From: an uncultured Collinsella sp.
GTDB lineage: Bacteria > Actinomycetota > Coriobacteriia > Coriobacteriales > Coriobacteriaceae
NCBI GenBank assembly: GCA_902493915.1
Contig: CABUQY010000062.1
Span: 1 to 9,274 of the forward strand
Direction of reading: 5' to 3'
DNA length: 9,274 bases
Made by a program: the position numbers and the translations under genes. Positions 1-8,500 of the stretch are shown here, piece by piece (within the stretch, counting starts at the first letter, position 1; each line of letters starts with the position of its first letter). The notes under the pieces are model-generated. The model searched no databases. It saw nothing but the letters and a program-made list of their open reading frames with translations, and was not told where the DNA came from.

Positions 1-2
1 AT

Positions 3-83
3 GTCTGTCATGAGGCGGCCCTTCTGTTGCTTGCGGCCCGGTACGATTGCATCATCGCAGGAGCTGACGGCGCGCACCAGTGA
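3..83 (+). CDS. Possible 3' end of an upstream gene, unidentified (partial)
   Basis: The frame starting at base 3 is open from the window edge to a TGA at 81-83. It reads as a short amphipathic tail that includes ALLLLAARYDCIIAGA, and most of its codons end in G or C. A perfect hairpin follows 16 bases after the stop, as expected at the end of a transcription unit. A competing frame that begins with ATG at base 1 and stops at 112-114 (38 codons, Cys-rich) runs into the hairpin stem and looks less protein-like. I do not recognise a family from this fragment, and it could be non-coding. Confidence 0.25.
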   Translation, partial: VCHEAALLLLAARYDCIIAGADGAHQ

Positions 84-99
84 GCTTTGTCACGAGTGC

Positions 100-134
100 G
101 GGGCGGTCGCGTAGCCTGCTGACGCGACCGCCCC
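100..134 (+). terminator. Perfect 13-bp GC-rich hairpin, probable terminator
   Basis: The arms GGGGCGGTCGCGT (100-112) and ACGCGACCGCCCC (122-134) are perfectly complementary around a 9-base loop. No U-tract follows on either strand, so this is not a textbook intrinsic terminator. It may be a transcript-stabilising 3' structure or a terminator of the U-less kind seen in some actinobacteria. Its place between a possible upstream stop codon (81-83) and the kinase promoter fits an end-of-transcript role for the gene to the left. Confidence 0.5.
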
Positions 135-195
135 GCCGCGTGGGAGGAATGTCACGGTTGCTTTGAGTGGTGCCTCCCCCGTGCGCGGCATCGCG

Positions 196-207
196 TACAA
201 TACCCGT
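196..207 (+). promoter_or_regulatory. Candidate -10 box for a leaderless kinase transcript
   Basis: TACAAT at 196-201 matches the TANNNT -10 pattern in five of six TATAAT positions and lies six bases before the ATG at 208. That spacing would place the transcription start on, or next to, the A of the start codon. There is no Shine-Dalgarno sequence in the 20 bases before that ATG. No convincing -35 hexamer sits 16-18 bases upstream. Leaderless genes with exactly this -10/ATG geometry are common in actinobacteria. The assignment is an inference from spacing alone. Confidence 0.4.
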
Positions 208-1353
208 ATGAACAGGCTATTCGACAAATCGATCGTGCTGGCGTGCTGCATCGCAGCCGCCACGGGCCTTGCTGTGGATGCTCGCCTGGTCGCGGCGTTT
301 TGCCTTGGCGTTGTCATCGCCGCGCTGGCCGAGGTCGCGCAGGGAGAACGCGCCCGTCGCGCCAGCGAGGCCGGCAGCTACGCCTACGTCATCGCGGCTG
401 TCTTCGTGCCGCCGTTTGTGCCGTTCGCACCTCTCGCCCTCTATGACATCGCGCGACGCGTGCGCCGTGAACGCATCTGGCCCGCGCTGGCAATTGGCTC
501 CGTGTTTGCCTGCGCACTTGCCACGGACCTTCGCTGCGGCGCGCTCACCACCCGAACGCTGTTGCTAACCGCCATCCTTTCGGTCGCCGCCACGTTGCTG
601 TCGCTGCGCACCGCGCAGCTGGAGCGCGAACAGGAACGCATGCGTCGCACCCGCGACAAGCTGCAAGAACGCGCCCTGGCACTCGAGGCACGCAACCGCG
701 ACCTCGCCGACCGCCAGGACTACGAAGTCGAGCTCGCGACGCTCGCCGAACGCGCCCGCATCGCGCGCGAGATCCACGATAACGTGGGCCACCAGCTCAC
801 GCGCGCTTCGCTTCAAACCGAAGCCCTGCGCGTGGTCCATGCCAACGAGCCCGGCGTTGCCGCCGATTTCGCCGACGTCAAATACACCGTTGACGAGGCG
901 CTCCAGCTCGTGCGCGCCAGCGTCCACGCGCTCAACGACAATGCGACCAACCTCTCCGTGCAGCTCGAACGCATCGTTGAAGGCGCGCGCTCGGACAGCG
1001 GTCCGCAGATTGAGCTTGAGGTTTTGGCCGAGCATGCGCCCGCCAACGTCGCCAACTGCTTTGCGGCGGTGCTGCGCGAGGCGCTTTCCAACGCCATGCG
1101 CCACGCCCATGCCAAAACCATTACCGTGCGGTGCATGGAGCATCCGTCGTTTTACCAGCTCATCGTTACCGATGATGGCGCAGACGCGACCCCGGCGAGC
1201 AGCAGCAACGTCGCAGAAGGCATGGGGCTCGTCTCCATGCGCGAGCGCGTCGAGGCGCTTGGCGGAACCTTCACCGCCGGCCTGCGCGCCGGCGCCCCCG
1301 GCTGGCGCGTGTTTGCCACCGTCCCCAAACAGCAAGGAGATGACGCCCGATGA
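208..1353 (+). CDS. Sensor histidine kinase, HisKA_3 (NarL/DesK-type) family
   Basis: This is the membrane sensor of a two-component system. It autophosphorylates on histidine and passes the phosphate to the regulator encoded next to it. The 381-residue product begins with about 130 hydrophobic residues that look like four to five membrane helices. A charged coiled-coil follows at about 135-180. The HisKA_3 dimerisation helix carries the phosphoacceptor His190 in REIHDNVGHQL. The C-terminal HATPase domain has an N-box (REALSNAMRHA, Asn295), a G1-type DDGAD and a GMGLVSMRERV box. There is no large extracellular domain, so the stimulus is probably sensed in or near the membrane; the ligand is unknown. 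I chose the ATG at 208 because the frame extends upstream only to a TTG at 163, the extra 15 residues are not hydrophobic, and a -10-like box sits just before 208. The stop overlaps the next start (ATGA), which implies translational coupling. Confidence 0.93.
   Translation: MNRLFDKSIVLACCIAAATGLAVDARLVAAFCLGVVIAALAEVAQGERARRASEAGSYAYVIAAVFVPPFVPFAPLALYDIARRVRRERIWPALAIGSVFACALATDLRCGALTTRTLLLTAILSVAATLLSLRTAQLEREQERMRRTRDKLQERALALEARNRDLADRQDYEVELATLAERARIAREIHDNVGHQLTRASLQTEALRVVHANEPGVAADFADVKYTVDEALQLVRASVHALNDNATNLSVQLERIVEGARSDSGPQIELEVLAEHAPANVANCFAAVLREALSNAMRHAHAKTITVRCMEHPSFYQLIVTDDGADATPASSSNVAEGMGLVSMRERVEALGGTFTAGLRAGAPGWRVFATVPKQQGDDAR
1334..1340 (+). promoter_or_regulatory. Ribosome binding site of the response regulator
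   Basis: AAGGAGA lies inside the last codons of the kinase gene, nine bases before the overlapping ATG at 1350. It fixes the regulator start and allows it to be translated independently of, or coupled to, the kinase. The contrast with the kinase, which has no such site, is notable. Confidence 0.75.
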
Positions 1354-1979
1354 GGCTCATAGTTGTCGACGACGACCGCTTGGTAGTCGATTCGCTCAAG
1401 ATTATCCTGGGCGCCCAGCCGCAGATCGAAGTGGTGGGCACCGGCGCCAATGGCGACGCCGCAGTGGCTCTCTATGCCGAACACGCACCCGATATCGCGT
1501 TGCTCGACATTCAGATGCCGGGGCGCGACGGACTTTCAGCCGCGCGCGAGATCCTTGAGCACGACCCTGCGGCGCGCGTGGTGTTTCTGACGACGTTCTC
1601 GGATGACGAGTACATTGTGTCGGCGCTCAAGCTGGGCGCCCGCGGTTACCTGATCAAGACCGATGTCGCCGCCATTCCGCCAGCGTTGGCGCAGGTCATG
1701 GCTGGCAAGCGCGTGCTCGAGGGCAAGGCGATCGGGGATGTCGACTTTGATGGGGCGGACGCTGAAGCCGGCGCGACCCGCCGGCCCGCGGCCTTTGCCG
1801 GTCTGACCGACCGCGAGTTCGAAGTCGCCGAGCTCATCGCCCGCGGCCTCGACAACAAAGAGATCGCCGCCACCGCCTACATGGGCGAAGGCACCGTGCG
1901 CAACCACATCAGCTCAATCCTGGCAAAGATGGGCCTGCGCAACCGCACGCAGATCGCTATCGCCTACCTGCGAGGGTAG
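1350..1979 (+). CDS. Response regulator, NarL/LuxR (CheY receiver + LuxR HTH)
   Basis: This is the cytoplasmic DNA-binding partner of the upstream kinase. The 209 residues are the normal length for the NarL family. The receiver domain (about 1-120) shows the acidic pocket Asp7-Asp9, the phosphoacceptor Asp53 in LLDIQMPGRDG, Thr81/Thr82 in FLTTFSDDEY and the conserved Lys103 in YLIKTD. A short linker of about 30 residues leads to the LuxR-type helix-turn-helix at about 150-209. That domain begins LTDREFEVAELIARGLDNKE and has its recognition helix in the GTVRNHISSILAKMG segment. The start is supported by AAGGAGA at 1334-1340, nine bases upstream, and by the 4-base ATGA overlap with the kinase stop. 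The two genes therefore form one operon. Target genes cannot be read from the sequence. The converging adhesin gene is only a neighbour, and a regulatory link to it would be speculation. Confidence 0.95.
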   Translation: MRLIVVDDDRLVVDSLKIILGAQPQIEVVGTGANGDAAVALYAEHAPDIALLDIQMPGRDGLSAAREILEHDPAARVVFLTTFSDDEYIVSALKLGARGYLIKTDVAAIPPALAQVMAGKRVLEGKAIGDVDFDGADAEAGATRRPAAFAGLTDREFEVAELIARGLDNKEIAATAYMGEGTVRNHISSILAKMGLRNRTQIAIAYLRG

Positions 1980-1999
1980 TTGCCCGAAGACCGACCGTT

Positions 2000-2053
2000 C
2001 CGGCATAGCAAAATGGCTGCTACCGATTTAAGGCCATTTCAAAACTATGCCGG
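2000..2053. repeat. Small hairpin sharing an arm with repeat A
   Basis: CCGGCATAG at 2000-2008 is the exact reverse complement of CTATGCCGG at 2045-2053. A nested pair AAATGGC (2011-2017) / GCCATTT (2033-2039) lies inside. The right arm is also the start of the left arm of repeat A, and it can pair instead with CCGGCATAG at 2180-2188. The hairpin begins 21 bases after the response-regulator stop, so it may shape the 3' end of that transcript. Confidence 0.5.
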
Positions 2054-2192
2054 TTTACGGGGCCAAACTCAGGACCCCCATCCATACCCGCGTTTTCTGC
2101 AAAATGACGGCTCGTCTACCTGCGGTTTTATTTTCACGAATATCGGCATGGTTGGAGACTCGTAACTCAGCCCCGTAAACCGGCATAGTTTT
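2041..2192. repeat. Repeat A: long imperfect hairpin with perfect 23-bp terminal arms
   Basis: Bases 2041-2063 and 2170-2192 are perfect 23-bp inverted repeats (AAAACTATGCC... to ...GGCATAGTTTT). Inside the arms the complementarity continues imperfectly toward the centre. The core carries TCTACCTGCGGTTTT and GGCATGGTTGG, which also occur in repeat B, so the two belong to one family although their outer arms differ. Each strand ends in TTTT after the stem, so the element could act as a bidirectional terminator between the converging genes. No transposase and no clear target-site duplication are visible. The best label is a MITE- or REP-like palindromic repeat. Confidence 0.75.
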
Positions 2193-2236
2193 GTTCGGGC
2201 GGCCCTGGACGAGTGCCTCCGCCAGCCTCGCGGGAC

Positions 2237-2272
2237 CAAAATGATCCGTTTTCCTCCGTCCCCAAGGGATCA
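2237..2272. repeat. Conserved flanking box of repeat B with a TGATCC/GGATCA stem
   Basis: This block contains TGATCC (2242-2247) and GGATCA (2267-2272), complementary six-base arms around a pyrimidine-rich middle. The same block recurs at 9023-9058 with two substitutions. In both places it sits 12 bases before the CGCCACGAAATCG arm, so it is a fixed part of the repeat unit rather than unique flanking DNA. Confidence 0.6.
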
Positions 2273-2284
2273 GCCGGAACCGCT

Positions 2285-2447
2285 CGCCACGAAATCGGCC
2301 CATCTACTACGTTTGACGCGATACCCATGACCATACCTTCGTTTTGAACAAAACCACAGGCGTTCTACCTGCGGTTTTGTCTTCGCGTTTTTTTGGCATG
2401 GTTGGGGGTAAGGGGCTAAACGTAGTAGATGGGCCGGTTTCGTGGCG
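2285..2447. repeat. Repeat B: 163-base imperfect hairpin with 30-bp terminal arms
   Basis: Bases 2285-2314 and 2418-2447 are inverted repeats that match at 29 of 30 positions (CGCCACGAAATCGG... against ...GTTTCGTGGCG). Pairing continues imperfectly inward through ACCATACC/GGCATGGT to an inner stem, AAAACCACAGG (2349-2359) with CCTGCGGTTTT (2368-2378), and the centre lies near CGTTCTA. The whole element therefore folds as one long hairpin. The left half and the flanking box at 2237 recur at 9023-9156. The element has no coding capacity and no associated transposase in the window. Its position between convergent genes fits a termination or mRNA 3'-protection role. Confidence 0.8.
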
Positions 2448-2465
2448 CCCCCGGCACACAAAATT

Positions 2466-2500
2466 GCCGCCACGGAGGAGGGAGATGCCTCCGTGGCGGC
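2466..2500 (-). terminator. Intrinsic terminator of the adhesin gene
   Basis: GCCGCCACGGAGG (2466-2478) and CCTCCGTGGCGGC (2488-2500) form a perfect 13-bp stem with a 9-base loop. On the - strand the stem is followed by AATTTTGTGTG, a short T-rich stretch. The hairpin lies 76 bases beyond the adhesin stop codon and is the best candidate for its Rho-independent terminator. Confidence 0.75.
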
Positions 2501-2537
2501 TGGGGGTAGGAGTAGGTCGGAATTTAGCCCTGCCGGC

Positions 2538-2563
2538 CGCCCGGGGCCTTTTGGCCCCGGGCG
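2538..2563 (-). terminator. 11-bp GC hairpin just after the adhesin stop
   Basis: CGCCCGGGGCC (2538-2548) pairs perfectly with GGCCCCGGGCG (2553-2563) around a TTTT loop. It starts 12 bases after the adhesin stop codon. It lacks a downstream U-tract on the - strand, so it may be a pausing or stabilising hairpin that works with the stronger terminator at 2466-2500. Confidence 0.5.
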
Positions 2564-2575
2564 CTGTCGACGTGC

Positions 2576-5500
2576 CTAGCGCTTACGGATACCCCAGACT
2601 AGGGCTCCGACGCCGGCCATGGCGATGACAAATGCCATAAGCAGAGCGGCAGCCTGTTGGTCACCCGTGGTGGGCAGGAAACCCTTGACCGTCTTGACGA
2701 TGTTCGTCACGGTCTTGGGCGTGCCGGGGTCGGGCGTCGGCACGGGCGTCTCGGGCTTCTTGTACGTGTTGTTGAACACGATACCCTCGACGCTCTTGTC
2801 GCCCTTGGTAAAGGCAACGTTCGCCTTGAGGTTGCCCTCGCCGTCGTCGACCACGTTAACGGTCGCGGTAAAGACGGACTTGTCGTAGGTCATACCGGCC
2901 TCGTCACCCTTGACCTCGCTGACGGTGTAGACGTACGTACCGGGCTCGTCGTACTCGAGCTTGTCGAAGTTGATCTTGCCGTCAGCATCGTTGGTAACCG
3001 TAGACTCGATGTCCTCGCCAACGAGCTTAAAGCTAAACTCGTCCTTCTTGAGCTCGCGTCCCTCGAGCACCTTAATGGCGCCGATGGAGACCTGCGTGGG
3101 CATGGCGTGATACTTGTTGGTAAAGCCAGCCGACTCGGTGGTTCCCTCGAGCTTGTGCGTCGCGGCCAGCGTACCGTCGCCGTTGTCGGAGACGGTGGTC
3201 ACGACGGTGTAGGTCGTGCCGTCATAGGTGACACCCTTGTACAGGCTAAGCGCGTTCGGGCGAGCCTCGCGCAGCGTGTACGTGTGCGTACCGGGCGCCT
3301 CGTAGTGGATCGGGCTCAGCGTAACGTTGCCGTTGGCGTCGTTGGTGCCGCTGGCGACAACCACGCCGTCCTCGAGCAGTTCAAACGTGAACTCGCCGGT
3401 TGCAAGGTCACGTCCGGTCAGACGCTTAACCGTCTTGACCTGATCGGTCACGGAAGAGTCGGTGGGCGCCACGACGTAGGTGTTGGTGAACGTGAAGTCC
3501 GCACCGTCGTCGCCGTTGCGCACGACACTCAGATGTCCGGCGCCGTCGTCAGTCACGGTGTAGGAAACCTTGCGCGTGACGTTGGGGTCGTTGGTCACGC
3601 CAGGGACGCTACCGGACTCGGTCACCGTATAGGTAAAGGTGTGCGAGCGCGGAGCGGTGGGGGTTGCGGGATCGGACTCGTCGTTGGACTCATCGGTCTC
3701 GGCAGCGTCGGCGTCAACCTCGGCCTCACCGGTGTTGGCTTCGGCGTCGCTCGATGCGTCGTCAGAAGCATCGGTCGTCACGCCCAGAGCGCGGTTGAGG
3801 TCCTCGAGCGTAAAGTGGATCTTGCCAAAGCCCACGTTGCCAGCCGCGTCGTTGGTTGCGGTCGTGCGCTCGGGCATCGGGGCACCAGCCTCGTCGGCGG
3901 TCACGGTAAAGGTGAACTTGCCCGTGATGTCAGCCGGGGTCAGGCCCTCGGCAGCTTGGAGCTTCTTAGTGCCGGTGAGCGCGGCATCGACGGCTTCGGC
4001 GCCGTAGACGTTCTCGAACAAGGGCTCGACGCCGCCGTAGTCGACCGTTGCCGTCAGGGTACCGTCACCGTTGTCGACGACGATAACCTTAAAGCCAAAG
4101 CTCCACGTTGTAGCGGAAACGCCATTCGGCAGCCCGAATAAATCTTCGTAGGCCGTGTAGTTAATGGTCCAGGCAAGCTTGCCGTCCTTATCGGTACGAT
4201 AAGCAAGCCCAGCAGCCTCAAGATTAGCAAGCATCTTGGTGTCGTAGTGCAGCGTATCAAAGCTCACGTGCCCGCCGATATTGGGCTTGAGGTTTTCGTA
4301 TGCCACAAGCTCACCCTGATAGGCGATGCCGAACCAGAACTCGCCGTCGGCCATCGGGCGGCCGGTCAGAGTCTTGGTGGCAACGACCTGAGCAGCGGTG
4401 CCACCAGGCGTGTTGGTCGTAGCGCTGTAACTGTTGTGGAACGGCACCAGGGCTTTCTCGACCTTGTTCTCGCCACTCTTGTGGACCGTCTCATGCGTGC
4501 CCTCGGGACCACCGGAAACGGTCGTCGTAGCAGTGAGCGTACCGGCGGTGTCGTCGGCGATGGCGATCGTCACCGTGCGTACGGCGTCATCGTAGGTGTA
4601 ACCGGGCTGGCCGTCGTTCTTTTCGGCCACGGTGTACTTGAAGGTCTTGCCGGCGTCAGCCTGCGTAAATTTAACCTCATGACCAGCCAGAATGTCGATC
4701 AGTCCGACCGTTGCCTCTGCCGTCGCAGGGGACTTGAAGTTGTTGGCTCCGGGCAGCAGGCCAAGCGCGTTGGCCGAGGCCTCGTCGGCAGGCGTCACGG
4801 TAAACGTGAACTGGCCCTCGGTCATGGGGCGGCCGTCCAGATACTTGCTGAGCCACAGACCGCCGGCCGCGGTGTAGTTAAGCTCAGTGCGGTACGTGTT
4901 GGTAAAGCGTCCGTTTTCCTTCTTGGTGACATTGGCGGTCAGCTTGCCCTCGCCGTCCTCGGTCACGGTTACTTCGGCGGTCGCGACGTGGGAGTCATAC
5001 GTCATGCCGACCGTATTACCCGCGTTCTCGCGGATCTCGTACTTGTAGGTTCCGGCAGCCGTGTAGCGAATCTTGCCGAACTTGATGGCGGCAATGCCGT
5101 CCTTCGCATCGTGCTTGCTCACGGTTACGGTTGCAGGATCGGGTAGCGGAGCGCCATCGGGGGCGGTAATGGTAAAGCCGAACTCGTCCCCATCCGTCCA
5201 CTCGCGACCGTCGATGGCCTTGCTCAGGTCAAAGTCGAGGTCTGCATCGGTCGGGGTCACGCTGTAAGTGTTCTTGAAGGTTGCGGTCTTGGCGTCCTTC
5301 AGGACATGCTCGGCCTTGAGGGTGCCGTCGCCGTTGTCCGTGATGGTGGTCTCGATGGTGTACTCGGCGTCACTGTAGGTGATGCCCTTGCTGGTGGTTC
5401 CGCCGTTGGCCTCGCGCAGCGTGTAGGTGTGCTTGCCGGCCTTGTCGTACTTCACGGCGCCCATCGTGATCTTGCCCTCGGCGTCGTTCTTGCCGGTGGC

Positions 5501-8500
5501 GACGACCTTGTCGCCCTCGACGAGCTCGAAGGAGAACTCGCTGTCCATGAGATTGCGGCCAGTCAGGACCTTGTTCGCGGTGATCTGGTCGGTAACGCTC
5601 GTCTCGACAGGCGTCACGTTATAGGTATTGGTGAACGTAAATGCCACATCGCCGTCCGGCTTGCGGGATACGCTCAGATTGCCCTTGCCGTCATCAGTCA
5701 CGGTGAAGGAAACCTTGCGCGACAGCTTGGCGTCGTTGGTCACGCCAGCCACTTCGCCGGACTCGGTCACGGTGTAGGTAAAGGTGTGCTCGCGCTTCTC
5801 GGGCTTCTCGCCCAGAGCCTTGTTAAGGTCGTCGAGCGTAAAGGCGATCTTGCCAAAGTCGACCTTGCCGTCAACGTCGTTGTGCACGCTCGTGCTCGCA
5901 GGCATAGGCGCGCCCTCTTCACCGGTCACGGTAAAGGTGAACTTGCCGGTGATATCAGCCGGGGTCAGAGCGTCGTCAACCTGCAGATTCTTGATACCCG
6001 CAAGCGATGCCTCGGTAGCATTCGTGGTGTAGGCGTTCTTGAACTCGATGCTCTTGACGTCCTTGGCGTCCTTCAGCTCGTGCGTGGCAACCAGCTGGCC
6101 CTTGCCGTTATCGGCGATGGTCGTCACGATGGTGTAGACCGCGTCATCGTAGTCAATACCGCCGGCGTTGCCCTTAACCTCATGCAGCTTGTAGGTGTGC
6201 TGGCCGATCTCGGTGTACTTGATGGCACTGAACGTCACCTTGCCGTCGGCGGCGTTCTTAACGGTCTCGACAGGCTTAACTTCCTTGTCAATGATTTCGA
6301 GCAGCTCAAAGCTGAACTCGTCGGCCGTAAGGTCACGCCCGGTCAGAGACTTGGTCACGGTAATCTGGTCGGTGACGCTGGACTCAACAGGATTCGTGGC
6401 GTAAACGTTCTTGAACTCGGTCTCGCCCGAGGTCACCTTCACGCCAGCGCTCAGCTCACCCTTCTTGTCGGGCGCTACCGTCACGGTGATCTCCGCGACG
6501 TTCTTGCTGTAGGCGATGCCGTCAATCGTGGTCCCGGCATGCTTTTCACTGACCTTGTAGACGTACGTGCCAGGTTCGGTGTATTCGATCGTGCCGAAGT
6601 CGATGGCAGCCTTGCCCTGGTCCAGGTCAGCCTTGCGCACGGTCGCAGTCCTAGCCGCAGGCATCGGGGCGCCGCTCTCGGATGTCAGGCCAAACTCAAA
6701 CGCGTCAGCATTCGTCCAGTCGCGACCCTTGAGCACCTTGGTCAGGCCAAAGCTGGCCTTGGTGTTCACCATTGCCGGCGTCATGTCATACGCAAAGCTG
6801 ATCTTGCCGTTGTTGCCCAGGTAGGAATTGACATGCGTCGCGGTCGCCTTGGCAGACACGTTGTTCCACTTGGGGTTGAGAACGTCGGTCGCGGTACCAG
6901 TGCTGTTGCCGCCCACGCTGCCCTTGGTAGTGTGGAGCTCATCGATAAAGGCCAAACGCGCGGTTCCCACGCTAAACGAAAGGTTGCCGTCCTCGTCGGC
7001 AACAAGAGCGCCGTCAAACTTCGCTGCGTCGCCGCCGACAAACTCGATGACAGCAGTGGCGGGCTTGGCCTCGCCGTTCGAGCCCCGCTCCTCAAACTCA
7101 TCCTTGTAGTAATAGGTGCCAGTATCTGCCAGCGAATTCTTTGCAGGCTGCGTGCAGTCCTTATCCGCGTAAATGGGAGTCTGCTTCTGGAAGTAGTAGT
7201 AGCGGTTGGTGTCGGCCGGCTCAAAGGTCGCAACCGTATCACCCAGCGCACCACCGCTCCACTTGTTCGCGTAGAAGCTCACGGTCTTGGTGCCGTCAAC
7301 GACAGTCGTATTATGCTCGATGTAGTTCTTGAGCCCTGCTACCTTCTCGGGCGTAAACAGGTTGTCAAGTGCGGCGCTCTTCACGCTCGAGGCATACTTC
7401 ACCTGAATGGGCTTAACGTTGTCGACCGAAAGCTTGCCGTCTACGGTCTTAAAGTGACTCAGCGGAATCAACGACGCAGGAATGTTAACCGTTACGATAT
7501 CGCCCTTCCGGGGATTGTCATCGCCAGCACGCTGCACGGTGATGAGCAGGTCTTTTGCCTTGCCGGAAAACTCGTAGGTGTCGGTATTGGTTTCTTTGTT
7601 GACCGTCTTGCTCGCCTTGGTAAACGACATGCCGTTGATGACGACTTCGGTAAATCCGTCGACCTGCATAAAGTCGCCCAGCTCGTCGGTAAACGTGATG
7701 TAGCCGGACTTGGTCTCGTCGTAGCCCTTATGGATTTCGGTCGGATAAGGCGGCTCCGATGTGATGGCCTGTGAGATGTCGTCGAAGACCTTCTTGAGCT
7801 CTTCAGCATTGGTCGCCGACTTGTAGTAGTCGGAGTTTTCCGCGCGTGTGCCAAGCTCGTCGCTCGCATACGACGTGGCATCGGGATAATTACTCGACAC
7901 GGCGTGCATAAACTTGTTGACGTCGCTTGTCCCCTTTTTCGAGGGATCGGCAGCGGGGTCCGCTCCACTAAAGATGCCGATGGTATAAACGGTGGCCTTG
8001 CTGTCCTTCATGTTCTTGGCAGCCGTCACGGCAGCATCGGCGACGCCAGAATCAAACTCGCTGTAGCTCGTTGGCTTGCCGTCGGTAAAGAACACAACGA
8101 TCTTCTTGGCATCTGCGCGACCAGAAGTGATATCCCCGGCCAGTTCCAGACCATAGTCGGCACGCGTAGCACCGCTTGGCTTGATTCCAGCAACTGTATC
8201 CTTAAGAGCTTTCACGTTGCCGCCGGAGCAATCGGTCAAACCCTTCATTACCTGCGAGTGGTTGTACTTGTATTGGCCTTGATAGTACGTGTCATTGCCG
8301 ACCTCATCAGTCTTATCACCCGCAAACTTAACAATGGCAACCCTATGCTGCCTATCAACGCCCTCGATAGCCTCGTTTTGTTTGGCGATGGTATTGATAA
8401 AGCTGTTCGCAGCGCTCTTCAGTGCATCGATACGCTTGGTGCGATCTCCGCCACCCATAGGATCATCCATCGAGCCGGAGGCATCCAACACCATCACGAT

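Noticed and set aside
163..207. TTG at 163 as the kinase start
   Set aside because: There is no Shine-Dalgarno sequence at a suitable distance, the added residues are not part of the first membrane helix, and a -10-like element lies within the extension.
565..1335. 256-codon - strand open frame opposite the kinase gene
   Set aside because: The + strand frame contains a full HisKA_3 and HATPase signature. The antisense product has no recognisable domain and no ribosome binding site.
1980..2165. Small + strand open frame (61 codons) after the response regulator
   Set aside because: It runs through the palindromic repeat A, has no ribosome binding site, and its sequence is dictated by the inverted arms.
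2041..2447. CRISPR-like repeats in the intergenic region
   Set aside because: The repeats are a few long palindromes with internal complementarity, with no regular short direct repeats and spacers and no cas genes.
7151..7168. Cys-Thr-Gln near residue 564 of the adhesin as a thioester adhesin domain
   Set aside because: Thioester domains need a Cys and a separate Gln in defined motifs in the N-terminal head. The context here does not match, and I see only one other cysteine (206).
5306..7774. Very long + strand open frame (822 codons) opposite the adhesin gene, with others at 2657-4141 and 4247-5146
   Set aside because: They lie antisense to a protein with clear domains and repeats. Their products are Val/Gly/Arg/Leu-rich and repeat in step with the adhesin units. 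This is the mirror of biased GC-rich codons with no stops on the opposite strand.
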